A stretch of 64,000 bases of DNA from Cupriavidus necator N-1 (GTDB lineage: Bacteria > Pseudomonadota > Gammaproteobacteria > Burkholderiales > Burkholderiaceae). The DNA lies in the NCBI RefSeq assembly GCF_000219215.1, contig NC_015727.1:1178001-1242000 (forward strand), read 5' to 3'. Below, piece by piece: positions 27,773-35,941 of the stretch (positions are counted from its first letter, which is position 1; every line of letters starts with the position of its first letter). The translations under genes were made by a program, and so were the position numbers. The notes below the pieces were generated by a model. That model was not told the DNA's origin. It ran no database searches and saw only the letters and a program-made list of their open reading frames with translations.

Positions 27773-28510
27773 TTAGCACCCCCAACCCAGATTTGCCTGC
27801 ACCATGGCTTCCATGTTGGCGGGTTGAGCGGGGATCTCCCTGGTCACGTATTCGACGAAAGCGGATTTCTCCAAGGTGAGCGCTGCGTTCCAGCGCTTCT
27901 CGAAGCCAATGGTCGACGCAGGCTTGCCAGACAAGCCGACGCCGCACGCGCTGCCAGCCTGGTGCCCCGGGTAAATCTCGAGATCTGCAGGCAGCGTCAG
28001 CAACTTCTGATGCAGGCTGTCATAAAGCTGGGCGGCCATCTCGCGTTCCATGCCAGCGAGGTCGGGGCGTCCGACGGCCCCCACAAACAGCGTGTCTCCA
28101 GTCATCACAAACCATGGCTCGTCGCCTCGGCGCAGGTCGCGCACCAGCAGACAGACGCTGTCGGGTGTGTGCCCGGGAGTGTGCAGGACGTCGACCAGCA
28201 CATTGCCGGCCTCCAGTCGCTGGCCATCGACCAGCGGCGCGAAGTCGAATGCGACCCGTCCCTTGTTGCTTTCGTGCAGGTAGTAGGGCGCATAGACCTG
28301 ACGCGCCAGTGCCGGACCCCCGGAGTAGTGATCGGCGTGTACATGGGTGTCGATCACATGGGTAATCACCACGCCCCCCTTCTTGGCCTCGGCAATGAAC
28401 CAGGCGTCGTCACCGGCGACGACGTCGACGGCAGCTGCCTTGCCGACACCGGCGCATCCGAAGAAATAGGACAGCGTGGCGTTTTCTGCGGGGCGTTGCC
28501 GGAAGAACAT
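27773..28510 (-). CDS. MBL-fold hydrolase, persulfide dioxygenase-like (ETHE1/Blh type)
   Basis: 245 residues from the ATG at 28510, preceded by AGGAG at 6 bases; a longer in-frame start at 28594 would overlap the regulator gene. The metal-binding motif is THVHADH at 55-61. HTPGHTPDS, GDTLFVGAVGRPDL and YPGHQAG follow, the pattern of ETHE1-like persulfide dioxygenases, which oxidise glutathione persulfide to sulfite. A glyoxalase-II-like role is the alternative. The sulfur-sensing regulator just upstream favours persulfide oxidation. Confidence 0.88.
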   Translation of the reverse strand: MFFRQRPAENATLSYFFGCAGVGKAAAVDVVAGDDAWFIAEAKKGGVVITHVIDTHVHADHYSGGPALARQVYAPYYLHESNKGRVAFDFAPLVDGQRLEAGNVLVDVLHTPGHTPDSVCLLVRDLRRGDEPWFVMTGDTLFVGAVGRPDLAGMEREMAAQLYDSLHQKLLTLPADLEIYPGHQAGSACGVGLSGKPASTIGFEKRWNAALTLEKSAFVEYVTREIPAQPANMEAMVQANLGWGC

Positions 28511-28535
28511 AACTGTCTCCTGTGTCCAAGCGCCT

Positions 28536-29201
28536 TCATGGGTTGCCCTGAAGCTCGATGGGCAACCCGTGGGCCCGCCACTCGGCCACGCCATCGGTCA
28601 GATGGAAGGCATGGTAGCCCTTGCTGCGCAGGAACTCGACAGCGTCCTTGGCCATCAGGCAGAAGGGTCCTCGGCAGTAGGCAACCACAGGCATGTCTTT
28701 GGGGATCTCGGCAAGCCGCTTCTTAAGCTCGCCCAGCGGCAAGGAGCGAGCATGCGGTAGGTGGGCCGCGGTGAACTCATCGGCAGGGCGTACATCCAGC
28801 ACCAGCACCTCCCCTGCCCTGGCCTTCCTCAGGATGGCGACCCGGTCAAATCCTTGAAGGTCATCGTCATGCTCGACGATGGTCGCCAGTGCCACCTGCA
28901 ATTCGACCAGCCGCTCTTCGGCTTCGGAACGCAAGGTCACCCAGAGGTCGGCCACACCGGTGCTGGCCAGCCGGTACACGACATACTTTCCATCCTTGCG
29001 AGTCTCGGCAAGGCGGGCCCCGCGGAGTTCCTTGAGATGGGCACTAGCCAGCTTCACGCTGATTCCCGCTTGGGCAGCTAGTACCTCGACCGTCTTCTCG
29101 CCCTGGCACAGGAGTTCGATGAGCTCCAGCCGCTTCGGGCTGGCTACAGCTTTCCCGATCCGGGCGACCTGCTCGTAAAGGTGATTCTTCAACTCTCTCA
29201 T
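28536..29201 (-). CDS. ArsR-family regulator fused to a rhodanese domain
   Basis: 221 residues with two domains. Residues 1-95 form an ArsR/SmtB winged helix (VLAAQAGISVKLASAHLKEL, then GKYVVYRL) with one Cys at 32 (ELLCQGE). Residues 110-221 are a rhodanese domain with the active-site loop CRGPFC (Cys176, Cys181). The rhodanese part can carry a persulfide, so the protein probably senses or passes sulfane sulfur while repressing its own operon. It is the first gene; the persulfide dioxygenase-like gene starts 25 bases after its stop. A perfect palindrome lies just before its ATG. Confidence 0.93.
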   Translation of the reverse strand: MRELKNHLYEQVARIGKAVASPKRLELIELLCQGEKTVEVLAAQAGISVKLASAHLKELRGARLAETRKDGKYVVYRLASTGVADLWVTLRSEAEERLVELQVALATIVEHDDDLQGFDRVAILRKARAGEVLVLDVRPADEFTAAHLPHARSLPLGELKKRLAEIPKDMPVVAYCRGPFCLMAKDAVEFLRSKGYHAFHLTDGVAEWRAHGLPIELQGNP

Positions 29202-29207
29202 GCAATC

Positions 29208-29227
29208 ATTCTAGTGAATATTAGAAT
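29208..29227. promoter_or_regulatory. Candidate ArsR-type operator
   Basis: ATTCTAGTGAATATTAGAAT has perfect 6-bp arms (ATTCTA/TAGAAT) and an 8-nt spacer. It lies 7 bases upstream of the ArsR-rhodanese start. AT-rich ATTC...GAAT palindromes are typical sites of sulfide-responsive ArsR proteins (BigR/SqrR). Placement over the translation-initiation region fits repression. Confidence 0.65.
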
Positions 29228-29580
29228 TATGGCAAGATTTCGCAGCGAAGGACCTAGTGGGCCGTGGCAAGCGCATCGCTGTCGTGGGCAACCGACCTTC
29301 GCTCAGCAAGTTGAGCCAAGGCAACCTCGTCTAAAGCTAGTCGCGGCAATTCCACTACGCGTTCGGTCGTCGCGGGCCTCTAGGCGAATGAGCATTCGGG
29401 TCGTCGTAGTGTCGTTTGGAAGAGGTCCGCGATTGAAGCATGAAGGCGACTCGGGAGGAGGAAATCCTCGTCGAAAGCCCGAATGGGTACGAAAGTCGGC
29501 CATAGCGGTCGCATTTCTCTCTTTGGAATGATTCCGGTGGCGAGAATCGGCGGCCGATGTGTCGCCCCATTTTCCGGAGG
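29228..29580. other. Intergenic region between the sulfur operon and the IS256 element
   Basis: No gene seen. It should contain the sulfur-operon promoter near its left end. The rest holds nothing recognisable. Confidence 0.4.
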
Positions 29581-30952
29581 TGTCAGGAATTCTGTGTGCT
29601 GAGGTCGGTTAAATAGATCTCAGCGTAGGGCGTTGGTGAAGCGGTCACCGAAGAGAATGGCGAACTGGTTGGCCGCTTGTTTCCAGGTGATGGGCGGCAT
29701 CTTCCAATCTTTCTCGATGTTGCGCAAGGCCAGGTACAGCAGCTTGCTGGCGGCTTCGTCGCTGGGGAAGTGGCCCCGGTTCTTGACGATCTTGCGCAAC
29801 TGCATGTGCATGCTCTCGATGGCATTAGTGGTGTAGATGATTCTGCGCACTTCCGGCGGATAGGCGAAGAACGGGATGACCTGCTCCCATTGCCGCCGCC
29901 ACATGTCGGCCACCGTCGGGAATTTGCGGCCCCAGTCGCTGCCGGCAAAGGCATCCAGCGCAGTGGCAGCGGCATCGGCATCGGCCGTGGCAGCCTGGTA
30001 AATCGGCTTGAGCGCGGTCGCCAGGCCCTTGCGATCCTTCCAGCTCGCCAGGTTGAGCGAGTTGCGGATCAGGTGGACGATGCAGGTCTGGATTTGCGCG
30101 GCCGGGTAGACGGCCTCGATGGCCTGGGGGAAGCCGCGCAGGCCATCGACGACGGCGACCAGGATGTCCTCCAGGCCGCGGTTCTTCAGTTCGTTGAAGA
30201 CCTTGAGCCAGAACTTGGCGCCTTCGGTCTGCTCGATCCACAGGCCGAGGACTTCCTTGCGCCCATCGGCGCGGATGCCCAGCGCGAGGTACACCGCCTT
30301 GTTCCTGACGGTGCCTTCGTCGCGGATCTTCAGGCGCAGCGCGTCGAAGTAGACAATGGGGTACATCGCCTCCAGCGGGCGCTACTGCCATTGTTCGACC
30401 TCGGCCAGCACTTCGTCGGTGATGGTGGAAATCAGGTCAGGCGAGACCTGCAGCCCATACAGTTCCTGCAGATGGCCCTGAATCTCACGCACGCTCATCC
30501 CGCGTGCATACATGCTGATTACGTGGTCGTCGAAGCCGGACAGCCGGCGTTGGTACTTGGCGACCAGTTGCGGCTCGAAGGTGGCTTGCCGGTCGCGCGG
30601 AATGTCCAGTTCCAGCTCGCCGTTGGGCGTGAGGACGGTCTTTGCACTGCTGCCGTTGCGGTGATTGCCGCTCTTGCCTTGCTTGGCCTCGCTGGCCAGA
30701 TGGTGCGTCAGTTCGGCGGCAAGCATACGCTCGGCCAACTGCTTCTTGAGCAGGCCGGCCAAGCCTGATTCACCGAGAATCGACTCGACGTCCTTGTTCT
30801 GTACCTGAGCCAGCAGTTGATCGATCAACTCATCCGGAAACAGCTTCGGCGCGCTCGATTTCTTGCTCTTCTTGGTCATGCTTGTTGTTTCGGTCATAAG
30901 GGCGTTTCTTTCGATATCGTCTCATGACCTCAACACACAAGAAATCTGACAG
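29581..30952 (-). mobile_element. IS256-family insertion sequence
   Basis: The element is bounded by 26-bp imperfect terminal repeats, 29581-29606 (TGTCAGGAATTCTGTGTGCT...) and 30927-30952, which match at 20 of 26 positions in inverted orientation. Together with the transposase frame they define a unit of about 1372 bp. I see no clear flanking target duplication. Confidence 0.85.
29620..30897 (-). pseudogene. IS256-family (Mutator-type) transposase interrupted by an in-frame amber codon
   Basis: A 425-codon frame starts MTETTSMTKKSKKSSAPKLF at 30897 and runs to 29620. At 30382-30384 a TAG interrupts it after EVEQWQ; the same frame resumes RPLEAMYPIVYFDALRLKIR, so no frameshift is involved. 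Both halves match IS256 transposases, with DDE residues in YFDALRL, VVDGLRGF and TTNAIESMH. All three acidic residues lie in the C-terminal half, and the N-terminal half holds the DNA-binding region. A single point mutation probably inactivated it, unless the TAG is read through. Confidence 0.88.
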
Positions 30953-31098
30953 GCTCGGCGAACTAGAAACCGCTCTCCTCCAAATGAATCTGGAAAGCAG
31001 CGGGCACGCCGACTCTGCCGTTTTGGATCATAGTTGGCAAGGTTGGCATCAAGTATTTCTACGGCTCTATCGAAAATGCGATTCTGCTCGCGCGTCCC

Positions 31099-32847
31099 TC
31101 ACCTTATATGTGAGGCACGCTCTGTCGGCACTCTCCTTACCCATTCGCGATCCACAGAAGGATGATCCCGCCCCTGAATAGTGATTACATTGTCTGTTTC
31201 ACAGATGGCGCCCCTTCGATGTGTAATGGCGAGGACCGTAACATCACCAGCAAGCTTACGGATATGAGCCATGATTCCTGCCTCTGCCGCCTCATCCAGA
31301 GCGGAGCTCGCCTCGTCGAGGAACAGAAATTGCGGTTCGCCGTACAATGCCCGAGCAATGGCAATACGCTGGCGCTCGCCACCGGACAGCTTCAGGCCTC
31401 GCTCTCCTACGTACGTCGAGAATCCGTCGGGAAGCTCCTCAATCCGCTCAAGGATCGCCGCCTTTGCGGCAGCTTCGCGCAAGCGCGTCTCGCAAATCGG
31501 CCGTCCCAAGGCTATGTTCACCTCAAGCGTATCGTTTAACAGCATCACTTCCTGCGGTACGACGCCGACAGCACCATACCAGTCCCGACGGTTGATCTTC
31601 CTTAAGTCGACCCCGTCAACTCGAATCGCACCGCTCGAGGGCTCCACCGCTTTAAGAGCGAGCTTTAATACCGTTGACTTACCTGCACCGCTCTCACCAG
31701 CAATAAACGTGATCGAGCCCCGTTCTGCCACGAAATTGACGCCAGCAATTCCGCGTCCATCCGTGTAGGTGAAGTGCACGTCCCGAAACTCTAGACGGCC
31801 CCTATCGGCAAGCGGTTTGCCTCGACTCAGTGTTGAATCGTCCTCTTCAGGGTAAATCCAAATGCGGGAAAATGGCTTCAATTGAACATACGAACGCATC
31901 AAGCTCTCAAGGGCAAGCCCCGCCATCTCAAAGGGCCGGTTAAGTTGAAGCAGGAGCGTGTTGAAAAGCACGACGTCGCCGACAGAGACCACGCCGGCGC
32001 GATAGCGCGGAAGGAAAATGAAGAACGTAATGACGAACTGAAGCGCAAGTGCAACGCCGTAGACGCTAGCATAGGCGATCCTCTTCAAGCAGTACCTTCG
32101 CCAATTGGTAAAAACCTCTCTCGCCCCCCTACTGAATCGACTACTCATCCAATTCGTGCTACCAAAATAGCGCAGCGTTTCGATTGATGAAATCGCGTTA
32201 CCAATCAGCTGCGCATTTTGTTGACCAGCATTAGTCGCCGTCTCAAGGTGCGGTCTCGACCAGATGTTGGAGAAGTAAGTCAACATTATGACTATCAAAC
32301 CGTAGACCAGCACGATTAAAGCGATTCGCGAATCAATCACCGCACCCAGAATAGTCAATGTCAGCGCGAGTTGAACGAAACCCGGAATCAGTACTATCAA
32401 CCCCACTTGTACAATCAGATCGAGCGCCTGTGTCCCCTGCATTTGCGCGGACTGAATCTCAGCGGGGTTGTGTTCCAAAAAGAACTGCGGCGGCTTCTTT
32501 AGCAGTCGGTCGAAGAAGCTGGTCGACGCAATAAAGCGCAGATTCTCAGCACTCATTGCAGCCAGGTAGGAGACCGTGCTTTGCAGAGCAAAAGTCAGAC
32601 CGGTCAAAACCGCATAGACGAGGAAGCCTGTCGAGAGTGCCCCAAGCCAGCCGTCGCCAGTCATACGGTCGACAAGGCGCGAGAACAAATAGGGACCGGA
32701 CACCGACGAGAAAGACGATCCGAGAATGATAATCGCAATGACGATGAATGGAGCACGGGAAACTCTCCATAGATCTCGGAAAATAACACCGATCGGAGTG
32801 GCCACCATGCGCCGCGCGCCATCCCTCTCCATGATTCGCTCTACCAT
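31099..32847 (-). CDS. ABC exporter, fused permease and ATPase
   Basis: 582 residues. The N-terminal six-helix transmembrane domain covers about 30-320 and the C-terminal nucleotide-binding domain starts near 350. Walker A is GESGAGKST, the signature LSGGERQR, Walker B FLFLDEAS and the H-loop AITHR. Half-size type IV exporters of this build move lipids, drugs or peptides outward. There is no peptidase C39 domain. The gene is visibly more AT-rich than its neighbours, suggesting recent transfer. It follows the small unknown ORF by 81 bases on the same strand. The start is uncertain because a second ATG at 32832 is also possible. Confidence 0.9.
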   Translation of the reverse strand: MVERIMERDGARRMVATPIGVIFRDLWRVSRAPFIVIAIIILGSSFSSVSGPYLFSRLVDRMTGDGWLGALSTGFLVYAVLTGLTFALQSTVSYLAAMSAENLRFIASTSFFDRLLKKPPQFFLEHNPAEIQSAQMQGTQALDLIVQVGLIVLIPGFVQLALTLTILGAVIDSRIALIVLVYGLIVIMLTYFSNIWSRPHLETATNAGQQNAQLIGNAISSIETLRYFGSTNWMSSRFSRGAREVFTNWRRYCLKRIAYASVYGVALALQFVITFFIFLPRYRAGVVSVGDVVLFNTLLLQLNRPFEMAGLALESLMRSYVQLKPFSRIWIYPEEDDSTLSRGKPLADRGRLEFRDVHFTYTDGRGIAGVNFVAERGSITFIAGESGAGKSTVLKLALKAVEPSSGAIRVDGVDLRKINRRDWYGAVGVVPQEVMLLNDTLEVNIALGRPICETRLREAAAKAAILERIEELPDGFSTYVGERGLKLSGGERQRIAIARALYGEPQFLFLDEASSALDEAAEAGIMAHIRKLAGDVTVLAITHRRGAICETDNVITIQGRDHPSVDREWVRRVPTERASHIR

Positions 32848-32928
32848 AGCTCAAACAGTAATCGCAGGGCTTCACTTAGAGCCGCAGTCAGCCAGCGAGT
32901 TCCTTGGAATTATGACTTTCGTACTTAT

Positions 32929-33288
32929 CTAGGCGATGTACTTCGCATAAGATTGCACAAACATTTCCAATCGAAGCATATTTAGTACGATTCCTACCTC
33001 ACCCGTAGTGACAATATTTGCATTCTCGGTGACGGTATCGTCGATCCATTTATCCTCGATTTCGATTGTAGACGCGACAGTCCCGCGTCGGAGGTAGCAT
33101 TTCACGAGTCCTTCATTGTTGCGAAAGAACGAAAATACCAGACCCGATGATGGCCGCTTTGTTCCACGCCAAGCTACCCACGATGTAATCGATTGTGCAA
33201 ATGCCCTTCTTATCTGGATTCTGTCGTAATCAGCTGGGAACGTTCTGTGAACGGGCTCACCCAGAACGCCGGCCAGGATGTTCTGCAT
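32929..33288 (-). CDS. Hypothetical protein upstream of the ABC exporter
   Basis: 119 residues from the ATG at 33288, or 135 from a TTG at 33336; a stop lies just above that. I do not recognise the family. Visible parts are a basic N-terminal half (DYDRIQIRRAFAQSITSWVA), a hydrophobic FSFFRNNEGLVKCYLRR stretch and an acidic/amphipathic C-terminus ending EMFVQSYAKYIA. There is no signal peptide or cysteine pair. Base composition is AT-rich like the exporter gene, which supports a shared origin and real coding. Confidence 0.4.
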   Translation of the reverse strand: MQNILAGVLGEPVHRTFPADYDRIQIRRAFAQSITSWVAWRGTKRPSSGLVFSFFRNNEGLVKCYLRRGTVASTIEIEDKWIDDTVTENANIVTTGEVGIVLNMLRLEMFVQSYAKYIA

Positions 33289-33490
33289 GAACAAACGGGT
33301 GAATAAACCTTGGCGTAAGACGGATCTCCGCGGCAATCGCGCAGGCCTGCGCCCAAAAGATCAGCAACAAACCCCGTCCCAGCGTGGCGAGCCATGCACC
33401 TGCAAGCAACGGCTGTCCCGATCAGTTTATTTGGGCGGCCGGCTCGTCAAAGGCGATGCTGGCTTGCCATCCGACAGTTCATGCCATCAT

Positions 33491-33523
33491 ATGGTCTGAT
33501 GACATCAAGATCAGACGGACCAT
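33491..33523. promoter_or_regulatory. Overlapping inverted repeats at the GntR gene start
   Basis: ATGGTC (33491-33496) pairs with GACCAT (33518-33523), and TCTGAT (33495-33500) pairs with ATCAGA (33510-33515). The right arm includes the regulator's start codon, so binding would block its translation or transcription. The ATGGT half-site recurs in the 34442 palindrome. Confidence 0.5.
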
Positions 33524-34250
33524 GCCAACAAGCGAACCCATTCAACGACGCCGCCTATTTGAGGACGTGCTGGACAGGCTAACCGAGCGCATCCGCAACG
33601 GCGAGATCGCCCCAGGCGAACAGCTGCCCGCCGAGCGCGATCTCATGGAGTACTACGGTGTAGGTCGACCAGCCATTCGCGAGGCGCTCCAGGCGCTGGA
33701 ACGCGCCGGGATCATTGAAATCGCGCACGGCGAGCGCGCGCGGGTCGTGATCCCGACCCCGCAACGCCTGATTCAGCAGATCGGCGCCGGTGCGCAGCAT
33801 CTGCTGCGCTCTGACCCGGACTCGCTGGAACACCTGAAGGGCGCGCGTGTGTTTCTGGAATGCGGGATGGCGCAACTCGCCGCCGCCAATGCGACGCCTG
33901 ACGACATCCAGCGCCTGCAAGCCCGCCTGGAAGAACAGCGCCAGGCCAAGGACGACTCGGCGCTTTTCCTGACGCGCGACATGGCCTTCCACTGTGAACT
34001 GGCACGCATCAGCGGAAATCCCATTTTTCCCGCCATCGTCCAGGCCTTGTTCGAGTGGGCGCGCGAGTACTACCGAGGCATCGTGCGTGCACCCGGCGCC
34101 GAGGCGTTGACGCTCGCGGAACACCAACGTGTCATCGACGCAGTGGCCTCCCATGATGGCGATGCGGCTTCGCGCGCTATGCGCGAGCACCTCACGCGAG
34201 CCAACGCGCTCTACCGGACCCTGAACGGCTCCACAGCGGCTATCTCGTAG
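33522..34250 (+). CDS. GntR-family (FCD, NanR-like) transcriptional regulator
   Basis: 242 residues from the ATG at 33522, which begins MPTSEPIQRRRLFEDVLDRL; the open frame extends to 33384, but that part has no homology. The N-terminal winged helix (GEQLPAERDLMEYYGVGRPA, IREALQALERAG) is followed by an all-helical FCD domain with the metal/ligand residues expected in FHCEL and EHQRVIDA. Several stretches resemble E. coli NanR (INNGERARV there, IAHGERARV here). It most likely represses the sugar-acid operon just downstream; a GGTAT palindrome sits in that promoter. Confidence 0.92.
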   Translation: MPTSEPIQRRRLFEDVLDRLTERIRNGEIAPGEQLPAERDLMEYYGVGRPAIREALQALERAGIIEIAHGERARVVIPTPQRLIQQIGAGAQHLLRSDPDSLEHLKGARVFLECGMAQLAAANATPDDIQRLQARLEEQRQAKDDSALFLTRDMAFHCELARISGNPIFPAIVQALFEWAREYYRGIVRAPGAEALTLAEHQRVIDAVASHDGDAASRAMREHLTRANALYRTLNGSTAAIS

Positions 34251-34298
34251 CCGCCGCCGCTTTACCTCCCATCTCCTGGTGGCAGCGTTTGCCGGCCC

Positions 34299-34320
34299 GG
34301 CCGGCTTGTTGAAGCCGGCC
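34299..34320 (+). terminator. Hairpin after the GntR gene
   Basis: A perfect 9-bp stem (GGCCGGCTT/AAGCCGGCC) with GTTG loop lies 48 bases past the stop. There is no clear T-run, so it may be a weak terminator or attenuator. Confidence 0.45.
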
Positions 34321-34441
34321 CGCGCGTTCCCTACCGCTGGTTCACGCCAGTTCTAGCCCTGGCATTCCGCGTCTCCTCTAAGCGCTTTTCCGTGCCCATT
34401 TTGGGGCTCACGTAAACCCCGACAAAATGCCGCTTGGCATG

Positions 34442-34462
34442 ATGGTATACTCATCATACCAT
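34442..34462. promoter_or_regulatory. Candidate NanR-like operator of the sugar-acid operon
   Basis: A perfect 7-bp inverted repeat, ATGGTAT (34442-34448) and ATACCAT (34456-34462), lies about 80 bases upstream of the transporter start. GGTATA is the half-site known for E. coli NanR, and the neighbouring regulator is NanR-like. Confidence 0.6.
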
Positions 34463-34540
34463 TACACCAAGACAGCAGCGGAAGACTGCGTCAAGACGCC
34501 GTCCGACGACCGGGCCGGCGTGAGACCTACAGGAGACAAC

Positions 34541-35893
34541 GTGGAAAACACTGGAACCACCGCCACCGAGCGGTCCGCGATCCGCAAGGTATCGCTCCGG
34601 CTCGTACCCTTCATTGCGTTGATGTTCTTCATCAACTTCCTGGACCGGACCGCCATTTCCTTTGCCGGCCCCAACGGCATGACGAAGGACCTGGGCCTGA
34701 GCGCCGCGCAGTTCGGTTTTGCTGCCGGCGTGTTCTTCGTCGGTTACATCCTGCTGGAGATTCCCAGCAACCTCGCGCTTCACAAATACGGCGCCCGCCG
34801 CTGGCTGGCTCGCATCATGGTGACCTGGGGCATCGTCGCCATTCTGTTCACCTGGGTCAGCAGCATCGAAGGCCTGTACCTGCTGCGTTTCCTGCTGGGC
34901 GTTGCCGAGGCCGGGTTCTTTCCCGGCGCCATTCTCTTCCTGAGCATGTGGGTGCCGGCCCGCCATCGCTGCCACGTGCTGGCGCTGTTCTATCTGGCGC
35001 AGCCCCTCACCACTGTCATCGGCGCGCCAGTTGCCGCGCTGCTGATCGAGGCGCACGGCCTGTTCGGGCTGGCCGGCTGGCGCATTATGTTCTTTGGCGT
35101 GGCGGTGCCGGCCGTCGTAATTGGGGTGGTCGCGTGGTTCTACCTGGCCGACAAGCCTGCGCACGCCAAATGGCTGACCAAGGCGGAGCGCGACTGGCTC
35201 AGCGCTGAACTGGACAAAGAAGAGAAGATCAAGCCCCACTCGCATGGCCACATGGCTGGCCAGGCGTTGCGCGACAGCCGCGTCTGGGTTCTGGCGCTGA
35301 CCTATTTCGGCCTGATCTACGGCCTGTATGCCCTCGCGTTCTTCCTGCCCACCATCATCGGCGGCTTCGAAGCGCAATACGGCACCAAGTTCGACGTCTT
35401 CCAGAAGGGCTGGATCACGGCCATCCCCTATCTCCCGGCGGCGCTTGCACTGTTCCTGTGGAGCCGCGATGCAACCCGGCGCGGCGTGCGGCCGTGGCAT
35501 GTGGGCGTGCCCGCGCTGATCGGCGCCGTCAGCATCCCCGCGGCGCTGTACATGCAATCGCCCGCCGCGACCGTGGCTGTGATCACTGTGACGGCCTGCG
35601 CCATTTTCTCCGCCCTGCCCAACTTCTGGTCGATCCCGGCGCGCTTCCTTTCCGGTGCCGGCGCCGCAGCGGGTATTGCGCTCATCAACACCATCGGCAA
35701 CTTTGCGGGCTTCGCCGCCCCGTTTGTGACCGGCGCGGTCAAGGACGCGACGGGCTCCTACCAGGTGCCCATGTTCATCGTCGGCGGCTTCATGCTGCTT
35801 TCCGCGGTGCTCGTCTTTGCCATCTCCGCCCGGGAGAAGCAGCCCGCGCCAGAGCGAAACAGCGTGCTGGAACCGAAGGCCAACCTGAAATGA
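34541..35893 (+). CDS. MFS transporter, anion:cation symporter (ACS) family
   Basis: 450 residues from a GTG at 34541, supported by AGGAGA just upstream; the longer frame from 34427 would cover the operator palindrome. ACS-family marks are [48 protein letters not shown] and LINTIGNFAGFAAPF. Members import sugar acids and aromatic acids with protons. It is the first gene of the operon with the oxidoisomerase, RuBisCO-like protein and kinase, so the substrate is probably a branched or tetronic sugar acid. Confidence 0.93.
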   Translation: MENTGTTATERSAIRKVSLRLVPFIALMFFINFLDRTAISFAGPNGMTKDLGLSAAQFGFAAGVFFVGYILLEIPSNLALHKYGARRWLARIMVTWGIVAILFTWVSSIEGLYLLRFLLGVAEAGFFPGAILFLSMWVPARHRCHVLALFYLAQPLTTVIGAPVAALLIEAHGLFGLAGWRIMFFGVAVPAVVIGVVAWFYLADKPAHAKWLTKAERDWLSAELDKEEKIKPHSHGHMAGQALRDSRVWVLALTYFGLIYGLYALAFFLPTIIGGFEAQYGTKFDVFQKGWITAIPYLPAALALFLWSRDATRRGVRPWHVGVPALIGAVSIPAALYMQSPAATVAVITVTACAIFSALPNFWSIPARFLSGAGAAAGIALINTIGNFAGFAAPFVTGAVKDATGSYQVPMFIVGGFMLLSAVLVFAISAREKQPAPERNSVLEPKANLK

Positions 35894-35941
35894 ATTCGCA
35901 GCGCATTGGTATCGCGATGCCTGCCCAACTGGAGAACCAGC

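Noticed and set aside
29677..30768. A 363-codon plus-strand frame inside the IS256 element
   Set aside because: It is antisense to the transposase and has no family match of its own.
32929..33288. Lasso-peptide B2 leader peptidase next to an McjD-like exporter
   Set aside because: The size and exporter context suggested it. However, the expected Cys/His motif (HAWVE-like) is absent, and no cyclase or precursor peptide gene lies nearby.
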